From Eubacteriales bacterium (GTDB lineage: Bacteria; Bacillota; Clostridia; Lachnospirales; Lachnospiraceae), in NCBI GenBank assembly GCA_030536855.1, contig JAUNPK010000023.1, positions 1 through 41,133 of the forward strand: a stretch of 41,133 nucleotides of DNA, given 5' to 3'. Shown here in pieces: positions 6,724 to 14,690 of this stretch (its first letter is position 1; each line of letters opens with the position of its first letter). Made by a program: the position numbers and the translations under genes. The notes below the pieces were generated by a model. That model did no database searches. It had not been told where the DNA came from and was given only the letters and a program-made list of their open reading frames with translations.

Positions 6724-8100
6724 ATGATTGTTGATAATAAGGATTCAGAAAAAAAGCTGGGTACAGAACCGGTATTAAAGCTAATTCTTAGCATGGGTAT
6801 TCCAACCTTTATTGCTCAGTTAATAAACATGCTATATAACATTGTGGACAGGATTTATATAGGACATATTCCGGGAAGCGGAGCGGATGCCCTTACAGGG
6901 GTTGGACTTTGCCTTCCCATAATTACATTCCTCTCAGCTTTCAGTTATTTTGCGGCTGCAGGAGGTGCACCATTAGCCTCTATTGAACTTGGAAAAGGGA
7001 ATATTAAGAAAGCACAAAAAATCATGAACAACTGTATATTTCTTCTTGTTTTGTTCTCTTTTTTATTAATGACTGTTTTCTATATATTTAAGAAACCTTT
7101 TTTGTATTCGTTTGGTGCCAGTGACAGGACTTATCCATATGCGGATGCGTATATAAGTATTTATCTTGCAGGTACAATATTTGTTATGATGGCTATGGGA
7201 CTTAATATGTTTATAACTGCCCAGGGACGGTCAAAGACAGCAATGATTTCTGTATTGATAGGTGCACTGCTTAATATATGTCTTGATCCCCTGTTTATTT
7301 TTGTATTAAATCTGGGAATAAGAGGCGCTGCCATTGCAACCATTATCTCTCAGTTTGCAAGTTCTCTTTTTGTAATAATTTTTCTTGCTTCGAAAAAAAG
7401 CATTTTAAGAATTAATTTAAACATGATGAAACCTGATTTTAAACAAATAGGAAGCATTATGGCACTGGGAATATCACCTTTTATAATGCAGGCAACGGAA
7501 AGCCTGATATCAATTGTGTTTAACAGTGGCATGCTAAAATACGGAAATGATTTGTATGTGGGCTCCATTACAATAATGCAAAGCGTGCTGCAATTAATTC
7601 TCGTACCTATGAATGGATTTTCTCAGGGAGTTCAGCCTGTTATAAGTTATAATTATGGTGCAGGCAACTATGGGAGAGTAAAAAAGACATGTACAATTTT
7701 AATTACAATTACGACTGTAAGTTCTTTGATTTTATCCCTTATAGCCATATGCTTTCCGGGAACGGCAGCGGGAATATTTACTACGGATAGGGAGCTAATT
7801 AAGATTTGCAGACAGATGATGCCGGTCTTTCTTGCAGGTATAACAATTTTTGGGTTGCAGTGCGGCTGCCAGCAGTCTTTCCTGGCACTGGGACAGGCTA
7901 AGAAGTCATTATTTTTTGCATTATTCAGAAAAGTGTTTTTACTCATTCCTTTGGCGCTGATACTGCCGGCTGTGACAAATTCCGTTATTGGAATATATAT
8001 TTCAGAACCTATAAGTGATGGGGTTTCTGCAGTGACATGTGTTTTAACGTTTTTGCTTTCTTTTAATAAAATAATGACGGGCAATCCAGGTCATAAATAA
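6724..8100 (+). CDS. MATE-family multidrug/cation antiporter
   Basis: A 458-aa membrane protein with twelve predicted helices in two homologous halves, normal for MATE exporters of the MepA/NorM-like branch that use a Na+ or H+ gradient to expel cationic compounds. The start MIVDNKDSEKKLGTEPVLKLI is chosen because GGAGG lies about 7 nt upstream; an upstream GTG in frame lacks a site. Family marks include MLYNIVDRIYIG in helix 1-2 and GFSQGVQPVISYNYGAGNY in the second half. It is the intact counterpart of the damaged MATE gene at 4367-5655. Its last 38 bp overlap the convergent YolD-like gene. Substrate unknown. Confidence 0.92.
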   Translation: MIVDNKDSEKKLGTEPVLKLILSMGIPTFIAQLINMLYNIVDRIYIGHIPGSGADALTGVGLCLPIITFLSAFSYFAAAGGAPLASIELGKGNIKKAQKIMNNCIFLLVLFSFLLMTVFYIFKKPFLYSFGASDRTYPYADAYISIYLAGTIFVMMAMGLNMFITAQGRSKTAMISVLIGALLNICLDPLFIFVLNLGIRGAAIATIISQFASSLFVIIFLASKKSILRINLNMMKPDFKQIGSIMALGISPFIMQATESLISIVFNSGMLKYGNDLYVGSITIMQSVLQLILVPMNGFSQGVQPVISYNYGAGNYGRVKKTCTILITITTVSSLILSLIAICFPGTAAGIFTTDRELIKICRQMMPVFLAGITIFGLQCGCQQSFLALGQAKKSLFFALFRKVFLLIPLALILPAVTNSVIGIYISEPISDGVSAVTCVLTFLLSFNKIMTGNPGHK

Positions 8101-8491
8101 ATTTAATAGGAATACTAATATTATCTTCTGTTATAATCATAGCATCCTTATAATTGATTTTTTTTATGGTGCCTGTGTATGTTACATAGGCACCACCTTT
8201 CTTTTTTTCATCAGGTTTAAAATATGTTATGTTCACTGAAGGTTTGTTGGAACCTTTATTTTGTTCCATTATCATGGCCATTTTTCTGTCTAATATATTC
8301 TTTTCATCCTCATTAAGTTCTGCAAAAGCTTCCGTCAGTCTCCCCGCTTCACTGACTTCATCTTCGTATCCTGTAAGAGCCGCAAAAGGTGCAAACTGGG
8401 CAGCTCTGTTTAGCATTGACATCCGTGGATGTTTTTTTGATGTGGGATGGGAAAGATTTATTATATCATTGTATTTATTGCTCTCGTTCAT
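8063..8491 (-). CDS. YolD-like protein, partner of the Y-family polymerase
   Basis: A 142-aa protein with the YolD-family signature PRMSMLNRAAQFAPFAALTGY (residues 23-43), followed by an acidic helical stretch and a C-terminal beta-rich part (GAYVTYTGTIKKINY). YolD-like proteins are repeatedly encoded directly after UvrX/YqjW-type Y-family polymerases in Bacillota and are thought to be functional analogues of UmuD. It begins 3 bp after the polymerase stop, so the two are co-transcribed. The last 12 codons overlap the convergent MATE gene. No catalytic residues are recognised. Confidence 0.87.
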   Translation of the reverse strand: MNESNKYNDIINLSHPTSKKHPRMSMLNRAAQFAPFAALTGYEDEVSEAGRLTEAFAELNEDEKNILDRKMAMIMEQNKGSNKPSVNITYFKPDEKKKGGAYVTYTGTIKKINYKDAMIITEDNISIPIKFIYDLDCPSLFY

Positions 8492-8494
8492 ATA

Positions 8495-10063
8495 TTACGC
8501 CTTATGTCCGCCAATCTGGGCATTCCTTTCAATAGTTGTTCCGCCTTCTTTAAGATTCATCCCTTTTATAATTGCATTTTTACCATACTTTTTTTTAATT
8601 GAAAGCATGGCTTCCTGTGCTTTTCTTTCTTTTTCTATGGAGATTTCTTTCTCCTTTTGGGAGATCTTCGTTATATCATTGATCTGTTCATCCATCCCCA
8701 TATAAGAGAAAATGTCCATCTGATGGTACACATTTTCCTTCTTTGCCTCATTTTCATTCATTGTATGATTAGCTTCTATGGTGATGCGTCTCACAAGAAG
8801 GTCAGGATTAATTATTCTGTCAAATAATTTCATAACCCCATCCATTATTATTCTGCCTGAGGATGTCATTGCATTCAGATTTTGTGTTCCGTGGGCGTGT
8901 TTGGGAATCTTTCTTCCGTAATTATCTGTCACAATTTCTCCGGAGTATTTTGAGCGTATATCAGGATTTGTGAGATTTTCAATATCATAACCTATTGTTA
9001 AGACTATCTGGTTTGTGACCAGCCCTTTTTCCATTAGGTCATATACAAGCAAATCTGTCATTTCCTGTACAATTAGTCTTGTCTTTTCACAGTCATAGGG
9101 ACAGTGCAGAACCTGACCCTGACTTATACTGGTATTTTCCGGTTTGTACTTTTTTATTTCTTCCAGGGTACAGGGCTCAAATCCCCATGCATGGTCAATG
9201 AGCAGCTCCGCATTTACTCCAAACATATCGTAAAGCAGCTCTTCGTTATAAAAATCTGTTGGAGCACCAATGGAACATCTGGCAATATCTCCCATAGTCA
9301 TTAACCCAACCTTTTCCAGCTTCTTTGCATATCCCTTTCCCAGTCTCCAGAAATCAGTGAGAGGTCTGTGATTCCATAACAGCTTTCTGTAAGACATTTC
9401 ATCCAATTGGGCAATCCTCACTCCATCGCTGTCTGCCTCCACATGCTTTGCAACGATATCCATGGCAATTTTACACAGATAAAGGTTGGTTCCTATACCT
9501 GCTGTTGCAGTAATCCTAGTTGAATCCAATACATCATGAATAATTGTTGCAGCCAGTTGTCTTGCTGTCATTTTATAGGTTTTCAGGTAATGGGTAACAT
9601 CCATAAATACTTCGTCTATGGAATATACATGTATATCTTCGGGAGCCACATATTTAAGATAAATATTGTATATTCTCGTACTGTACTGCATGTATAACGC
9701 CATTCTTGGAACTGCTGCTATATAATCAAGCTCCATGGAAGGATTTTCCTTAAGGACATTATCATCTATGGATTTTCCGGTAAAAGTACGATTGGGTGCA
9801 TTATATTTTCTTACTGCATTAACTTCCTTAACCTTCTGGACAACCTGAAAAAGTCTGGCTCTCCCGGGTATTCCGTAAGCCTTCAAGGAAGGTGATACTG
9901 CCAGACAAATAGTTTTTTCAGTTCTTGATGCATCAGCCACCACAAGGTTTGTGGTCATTGGATCTAACTCTCTTTCATTACATTCCACTGATGCATAAAA
10001 TGATTTTAAATCTATGGCTATATATGTTCTGCTGTTATCTGGAATAAAATGATTATTTTCCAT
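8495..10063 (-). CDS. Y-family DNA polymerase (UmuC/UvrX-like)
   Basis: A 522-aa error-prone translesion polymerase. The palm begins AIDLKSFYASVEC with metal ligand Asp18 and steric-gate position at 22-23. The second metal site is YSIDEVFMDV with Asp150 and Glu151. Helix-hairpin-helix thumb sequence is seen near LGKGYAKKLEKVGLMTMGDIARC, and the little finger follows to about 440. The charged C-terminal 80 residues (KISQKEKEISIEKERKAQEA region) are a tail that might hold a clamp-binding motif, which I cannot pick out. It lies between the thioredoxin reductase gene (18 bp gap) and the YolD gene (3 bp gap), forming one operon. I see no SOS box upstream. All polymerase residues look intact. Confidence 0.93.
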   Translation of the reverse strand: MENNHFIPDNSRTYIAIDLKSFYASVECNERELDPMTTNLVVADASRTEKTICLAVSPSLKAYGIPGRARLFQVVQKVKEVNAVRKYNAPNRTFTGKSIDDNVLKENPSMELDYIAAVPRMALYMQYSTRIYNIYLKYVAPEDIHVYSIDEVFMDVTHYLKTYKMTARQLAATIIHDVLDSTRITATAGIGTNLYLCKIAMDIVAKHVEADSDGVRIAQLDEMSYRKLLWNHRPLTDFWRLGKGYAKKLEKVGLMTMGDIARCSIGAPTDFYNEELLYDMFGVNAELLIDHAWGFEPCTLEEIKKYKPENTSISQGQVLHCPYDCEKTRLIVQEMTDLLVYDLMEKGLVTNQIVLTIGYDIENLTNPDIRSKYSGEIVTDNYGRKIPKHAHGTQNLNAMTSSGRIIMDGVMKLFDRIINPDLLVRRITIEANHTMNENEAKKENVYHQMDIFSYMGMDEQINDITKISQKEKEISIEKERKAQEAMLSIKKKYGKNAIIKGMNLKEGGTTIERNAQIGGHKA

Positions 10064-10081
10064 AGCTTAAACTCCGTTATA

Positions 10082-10942
10082 TTATTCCGGGTCATTCTTT
10101 AAAAGATACGCTACAGCTGACAGTGCTGCTACATTTCCCTGTCCTGCAGCTTTAATATACTGATAAGGTTTTCCTGCAATATCTCCACACGCAAATAATC
10201 CCGGAATTGATGTTTCCATATTAAGGTTGACCGGAATATGATTGTCCACCAGTTGAAGTCCCGGAACCAGCTGGTCTGCGGCAACTGCATCCCTCAATAT
10301 AAATATACCGTTTACTTTATGTTCACCATTTTCTGTTACAAGTGATTCAACCATATTGTTTCCCTTTATTGAAACAGGAGTTTCTTCAACAATACTGAGA
10401 TTTTTCATATTCTTTGGTCTGTCTTTACTCATTGGAAAATATTCAACATGTTCAACTATATCCGCCAGATATTCAGCTTCCCTGCAGGCTTCCTCATTAT
10501 AACCTATTACAGCTATATCTTTCCCTCTATACAACATACCGTCACAGGTGGCGCAGTAACTTACGCCTTTTCCGATAAAATCTTTTTCACCATCAAGAAC
10601 TCTGTTCATTACCACTCCTGTGGCAAGAATTACAGTGGTTGCCTCATAGGCCTCATTGGCTGTCTGAATTACAAAATATTTTCCGATGTTGAATATTGTA
10701 TTAACTTTCTTCTCTGTAATTATAATATCAAGAGAGTCAAGATGATTCTTCAGCTTGTCAGACAATTCATTGCCGGATATGGAAGGAAATCCGGGATAAT
10801 TAAGAATTTCTGTTGCTTTACTCATTTTTTCACTTATATTGTTTCCCAATAATAAAACTTTTTTGTTTCGAATCTTTGCTGTAATTGCTGATGATATACC
10901 AGCAGGTCCTGTTCCAATAATAGCTATATCATATCTTTCCAT
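10082..10942 (-). CDS. Thioredoxin-reductase-like flavoprotein with atypical NADPH domain
   Basis: A 286-aa protein, shorter than usual TrxB (about 305-320). The N-terminal FAD site (IIGTGPAGISSA, residues 8-19), the redox motif Cys130-Ala-Thr-Cys133 and the C-terminal FAD motif (GLFACGDIAGKPYQYIKAAGQG, split here only for reading) are kept. The central domain, however, reads AVIGYNEEACREAEYL where NADPH enzymes have GGGDSAxEEA, and the HRR(D/E) motif is replaced by FPMSKDRPK. This pattern recalls the ferredoxin-dependent flavin thioredoxin reductases (FFTR) and related deeply branching types of Clostridia. The electron donor may thus not be NADPH. It is first in an operon with the Y-family polymerase. 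Confidence 0.82.
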   Translation of the reverse strand: MERYDIAIIGTGPAGISSAITAKIRNKKVLLLGNNISEKMSKATEILNYPGFPSISGNELSDKLKNHLDSLDIIITEKKVNTIFNIGKYFVIQTANEAYEATTVILATGVVMNRVLDGEKDFIGKGVSYCATCDGMLYRGKDIAVIGYNEEACREAEYLADIVEHVEYFPMSKDRPKNMKNLSIVEETPVSIKGNNMVESLVTENGEHKVNGIFILRDAVAADQLVPGLQLVDNHIPVNLNMETSIPGLFACGDIAGKPYQYIKAAGQGNVAALSAVAYLLKNDPE

Positions 10943-10972
10943 ACTTTTCTCCTCTCAGGTATAAGTGTTTTA

Positions 10973-11183
10973 TAGGCATTTGCGAAACACCTTTTCGGTG
11001 CTGATCAGTTGTGCAATTATACTATGTTGCAAGCTAGGTGTTTTGCTGCCACCGGTGCTTAGCGGCTGTATTTTAGCCGTTTATGCACCGCTGTGAGCAG
11101 CAAGCAGCGAGAGCGTGCCTAGCGGTAACATAGTATAATTGCACAACGTACAGTATTAAATCACAGAGTTTCGCAAACGCCTA
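10973..11183. mobile_element. MITE-like 211-bp nested palindromic element
   Basis: Outer arms TAGGCATTTGCGAAAC (10973-10988) and its inverse at 11168-11183 match at 15 of 16 positions. Inside them lies a perfect 21-bp inverted repeat (11008-11028 and 11127-11147). Further in are CGGTGC/GCACCG and CGGCT/AGCCG pairs around 11053-11090. The whole element can fold into one long interrupted hairpin and has no coding capacity. The termini recur in miniature at 20163-20197, and the left end recurs at 11202-11217. These are the marks of a MITE or a large REP-type element; a TA flank on the left is suggestive of the target. No transposase is in the window. Confidence 0.65.
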
Positions 11184-11201
11184 ATAAATATTTTACGGAA
11201 T

Positions 11202-11217
11202 TGCGAAACACCTTTTC
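11202..11217 (+). repeat. Duplicate of the palindromic element's left end
   Basis: The 16-mer TGCGAAACACCTTTTC, present at 10981-10996 in the element's left end, recurs here exactly and is preceded by a similar AT context. Further degenerate similarity (TTTGCAATAAGGCGACAAC) follows. It looks like a truncated second insertion. The remaining bases to 11483 are AT-rich and hold only the leader of the next gene, as far as I can see. Confidence 0.55.
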
Positions 11218-11483
11218 ATGATTTGCAATAAGGCGACAACATAATTTGATAAATACTTGCAATTTATGACAATATTCTTATACAATAATACCATAAATTA
11301 TGTTTCCAAGTATAGAAACAAATTATACTATAATTATTAAAATACTGAATATAATTAGGTAATTGCAAAATCTCTTGTTTCAAGAAGGGCTGTTTTAAAT
11401 AGTAATTTATTACAACATCCCCTAAAATCAAGGCTTCGCAGTTACTTGATGTATAAAAAGTAGGAAAGGAGTTTTTTTACATT

Positions 11484-13085
11484 ATGTATCAATGTCCTAA
11501 TTGTGGCGGGGCTTTAAAATTTGATATTCAAAGTCAGTCAATCAAATGTGTACAATGTTCGTCATCTTTTGATCCATATTCCTTTGATAAGACTACTGAT
11601 GCCGAAGTTTCTGATGAATATCAGGTCACAAAGTTTACCTGCCCTCAATGCGGAGGTGAAATTGTAAGTACTGATAATACAGCTGCTAATTTCTGCAGTT
11701 TTTGCGGAGCTTCAACTATCCTCATGCAGAATCTCTCCAATGAGAAGAAACCGAAATATATTATCCCTTTTATAAGAACCAAAGAAGATTGTAAAGCTGA
11801 GTATAAAAAGACAATGAAGCATGCAATATTCGCTCCTAAGGAATTAAGGGACCCGGCATATATTGACGGATTCAGAGGAATTTATATTCCTTACTGGGCT
11901 TATTATGTAAAGCAGCAGGGACACATAAGTTTCAGTGGGAAAAAGAGTGAACGTCACGGAGACTATATTTATACTGATAACTATCGTGTTGAAGGAGACC
12001 TTAATTGTCATTATAAAGGACTTACCCATGATGCATCATCATCATTTGACGATAATATAAGTGAAAGAATTGCACCATATGATGTAAAGAACATGAAAGC
12101 CTTTAATCCTTCATTTCTATCAGGATTTTATGCAGATACTGCTGATGTTCCCTCAGATATCTATATAAATGAGTCAGTGGATTTTGCCAATCAGGAATCA
12201 GCGGGATATGTAAACAGGAGTGCATCATCAGGTAAAATGGATATTTCTGGCACAAACACAGCTGTATCCGGATTATCACATATTGACAGCATAGACAGTT
12301 CATTGTTTCCTGTGTGGTTTTTATCTTACAGAAGAAAAAACCGTGTGGCTTATGCTACGGTAAACGGACAGACAGGAAAGGTTGCAGCGGATATTCCTAT
12401 TGATGTGGGAAAATTCACTATATTCTCCCTTATACTGGCACTTCCTATTTATCTGCTCCTTAATCTGTTCTTTACATTCAAGCCAACCAATGCTCTGCTT
12501 CTTGTTTCTTTCATCGCCTTAGTTGGACTTATTGTTCACTATTTTGAACTGAGAAGTATAGTTAAAAGAGATCAGAACTCCGATGATAAGGGACTTAATT
12601 ATCAAAAGACGGGAACTTCTTATGTAAATAATAATTCTTTTTTAATCATAAATAAGCAGGGAAAAAGTAATAACAACGGAAAATCAGGACCATCATTTGC
12701 AGGTATTATTACAGTCTTTGTAATTGGCTGCATACTTTTTCCATTTATTTCAATATTTATTAAAAACACAACTAATTCCATTATATCGGTAATTATTGCT
12801 GCAATATCTGTGCTTATGGGAATTTTTTGTGGTAAGGAGCTTAGAAAAATTGATTTGGGCAAACCGAAGTTCCCAGGATATCTTGGTGCTGTGGTAGCTA
12901 ATATAATTACTTTATTGATAACTGTTATTGCACCTGCTGATGATGAATTTTATTATGTAGCTCTTGTAGTATCAATTGTCTTTATGTTTATGACACTTAT
13001 TGATCTTATAAAGTACTTTAATGTACTTGCCACAAGAAAGCTTCCTCAGTTTACAAATTACAGAGGAGGTGATGATCGTGCGTAA
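11484..13085 (+). CDS. Double zinc-ribbon membrane protein (TFIIB-type zinc ribbon)
   Basis: A 533-aa protein. Two zinc ribbons lie at the N-terminus: Cys4/7/22/25 and Cys53/56/71/74, each CxxC...CxxC. A middle soluble domain (about 90-300) has repeated aromatic patches (IYIPYWAYYV, LFPVWFLSYR) seen in the annotated TFIIB-type zinc ribbon proteins of Clostridia. The C-terminal half has about seven hydrophobic segments. A GG-rich site (AAGGAG) precedes the ATG. Its last 8 bp overlap the start of the TPM-domain gene, so the two form an operon. The function is unknown; the pairing with a TPM/YgcG-type protein suggests a common membrane process. Nucleic-acid binding is not implied by the ribbons. 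Confidence 0.75.
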   Translation: MYQCPNCGGALKFDIQSQSIKCVQCSSSFDPYSFDKTTDAEVSDEYQVTKFTCPQCGGEIVSTDNTAANFCSFCGASTILMQNLSNEKKPKYIIPFIRTKEDCKAEYKKTMKHAIFAPKELRDPAYIDGFRGIYIPYWAYYVKQQGHISFSGKKSERHGDYIYTDNYRVEGDLNCHYKGLTHDASSSFDDNISERIAPYDVKNMKAFNPSFLSGFYADTADVPSDIYINESVDFANQESAGYVNRSASSGKMDISGTNTAVSGLSHIDSIDSSLFPVWFLSYRRKNRVAYATVNGQTGKVAADIPIDVGKFTIFSLILALPIYLLLNLFFTFKPTNALLLVSFIALVGLIVHYFELRSIVKRDQNSDDKGLNYQKTGTSYVNNNSFLIINKQGKSNNNGKSGPSFAGIITVFVIGCILFPFISIFIKNTTNSIISVIIAAISVLMGIFCGKELRKIDLGKPKFPGYLGAVVANIITLLITVIAPADDEFYYVALVVSIVFMFMTLIDLIKYFNVLATRKLPQFTNYRGGDDRA

Positions 13086-13881
13086 AGGTACTCGTAAATT
13101 ATCTACATTTTTAAATCTGTCTTTGACATTACTTTTTGCTTTAATATTAATAATTTCAGGGTTTAACGGTGTCAGTGATGTTAATGCGGATACCCGGACA
13201 ACAGGACAGAATGCTTATAAGATTATAATAGATGATGGAGCCAATCTCCTTACAGATGCCGAAGAAAAGGAACTCCTCACAATAATGAATGATATAACAG
13301 TATATGGTAACGTAGCATTTGTCACCACGTCATATAATAATTTATCAGCTTCATCTTATGCCACTAATTATTTTTCTGCTGAGTTTGGACATGGAAATAA
13401 TGGTGCACTGTTCCTTATTGATATGGATAACAGAGAAGTTTATTTAAAATGTGGTGGTAAGATTGCAAATGTTGTTACTTCATCATATTGTGACAGTATA
13501 ACGGATAATACATACAGATATGCAAAGTCTGCTGATTATTTTAAGTGTGCTTATAAGTCCTTTGAGCAGGTATATAAACTCATGGCAGGTCAGAAAATTG
13601 CCCAGCCTATGAAGTATATCTGTAATGCCTTCATAGCACTGGCATTTGCTGTTCTATTGAATTATTTTATTGCAAAAGCTTTTAATCGGGCAAGGATGCC
13701 AAGGAGTACAGAAATTCTGTCAGGAGCTTTTGTAAGTCAGGAATTTAAGAATAAAAAAGTTCATTTTATCAACCAGACGAAAACCTACTCCCCTCAATCA
13801 TCAAGTTCCGGTGGAAGCAGCGGAGGCGGCGGAGGCGGTGGAGGCGGCGGCTCCTCTTCCGGTGGCGGTCACAGCTTCTAG
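13078..13881 (+). CDS. TPM-domain (YgcG/Psb32-like) membrane-anchored protein
   Basis: A 267-aa protein. I choose the GTG at 13078, 7 nt after GGAGGT; an ATG two codons earlier is only one base from the site. Residues 10-32 form a signal anchor, followed by a TPM domain (about 45-165) with DDGANLLTDAEEKEL, NGALFLIDMDNREVYL and a C-terminal helix. A second membrane segment lies near 180-200 (FIALAFAVLLNYFIA). The tail is a glycine/serine run (residues about 245-264) ending GGGHSF, the typical end of YgcG-like proteins. Some TPM proteins were described as phosphatases or photosystem repair factors, but the role here is unknown. It overlaps the zinc-ribbon gene by 8 bp and is followed by a terminator. 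Confidence 0.85.
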   Translation: MRKGTRKLSTFLNLSLTLLFALILIISGFNGVSDVNADTRTTGQNAYKIIIDDGANLLTDAEEKELLTIMNDITVYGNVAFVTTSYNNLSASSYATNYFSAEFGHGNNGALFLIDMDNREVYLKCGGKIANVVTSSYCDSITDNTYRYAKSADYFKCAYKSFEQVYKLMAGQKIAQPMKYICNAFIALAFAVLLNYFIAKAFNRARMPRSTEILSGAFVSQEFKNKKVHFINQTKTYSPQSSSSGGSSGGGGGGGGGGSSSGGGHSF

Positions 13882-13947
13882 GTTGAGACTCAGCTCATAG
13901 ATTAAAATTATGGATTAAAACTATAGAGTTTGTTTAGAACTAATACG

Positions 13948-13991
13948 AAAAAAATACGACAACCCGGTTTATTGGGTTGCCGTATTTTTTT
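13948..13991. terminator. Bidirectional terminator between convergent operons
   Basis: AAAAAAATACG-CAACCC and GGGTTG-CGTATTTTTTT form a strong stem with an A-tract on one side and a T-tract on the other, so it can stop the plus-strand TPM transcript and the minus-strand ktr operon. Confidence 0.92.
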
Positions 13992-14031
13992 AAGATCAGA
14001 GTGCACCTAATCTTTAAAATAATATAGAATT

Positions 14032-14679
14032 TTATATGTGGAAACATTTATGAAGGTCCTTATTATGTCCCAGAACCAGCATAGTTTCTCCTGCCCCAAG
14101 AACTATATCAGGAGAAAGAGACAATTCAAGCTTTCCATTCTTTTTTATACCCATTATATTTATGTTGTATTTTTTTCGGATATCAATCTCACTGATGGTG
14201 TGGTTAACCCATCCATCGGGAACGGGAACTTCAACCATGGCATGCTCTGATCCCAATTCCATATAGTCCAGAATGTGGTCAGCAGAATAACGGATAGCTG
14301 TCCATTTTGCCAGCTGCTTCTCAGGATATACAACCTCATCAGCACCATTGCGAAGCAGGAACTTTTCCTGGACATCCATGGATGCTCTTGATACCACAAG
14401 TTTTGCTCCCAGCTCTTTTAACAGGGATGTTGTTTCCAATGAACTCTGAAAATCGTTCCCTATTGCCACAATACATACATCATAATTTCCTATTCCTAAA
14501 GAAGTAAGAAAATCAGCGTTAGTGCTGTCTCCTATCTGGGCGTTGGTTACTAAAGGAAGAACCGATTCCACACGGGCTTCGTTAGTATCAACTGCCATAA
14601 CTTCGTGTCCAAGTTTATTTAAATGTAATGCAATATGCTTTCCAAATCGTCCTAAACCTATTAAAAGTATAGATTTCAT
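14032..14679 (-). CDS. ktrA: Potassium uptake regulatory subunit (RCK protein)
   Basis: A 215-aa cytoplasmic gating subunit of a Ktr-type K+ transporter. The RCK_N domain opens with the nucleotide-binding motif LIGLGRFGKHIA (residues 5-16) and the acidic end of beta-2 (VDTNEA). The C-terminal RCK_C domain (about 140-215) is the likely second-messenger (c-di-AMP in KtrA homologues) site. It lies 11 bp after ktrB and is co-transcribed with it. Length is normal for KtrA. Whether c-di-AMP binds here cannot be seen. Confidence 0.92.
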   Translation of the reverse strand: MKSILLIGLGRFGKHIALHLNKLGHEVMAVDTNEARVESVLPLVTNAQIGDSTNADFLTSLGIGNYDVCIVAIGNDFQSSLETTSLLKELGAKLVVSRASMDVQEKFLLRNGADEVVYPEKQLAKWTAIRYSADHILDYMELGSEHAMVEVPVPDGWVNHTISEIDIRKKYNINIMGIKKNGKLELSLSPDIVLGAGETMLVLGHNKDLHKCFHI

Positions 14680-14690
14680 AATTTCCTCCT

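Noticed and set aside
10943-11483. tRNA or protein gene in the gap
   Set aside because: No cloverleaf or T-loop sequence and no open frame of note. The palindromic element and the following leader account for the region.
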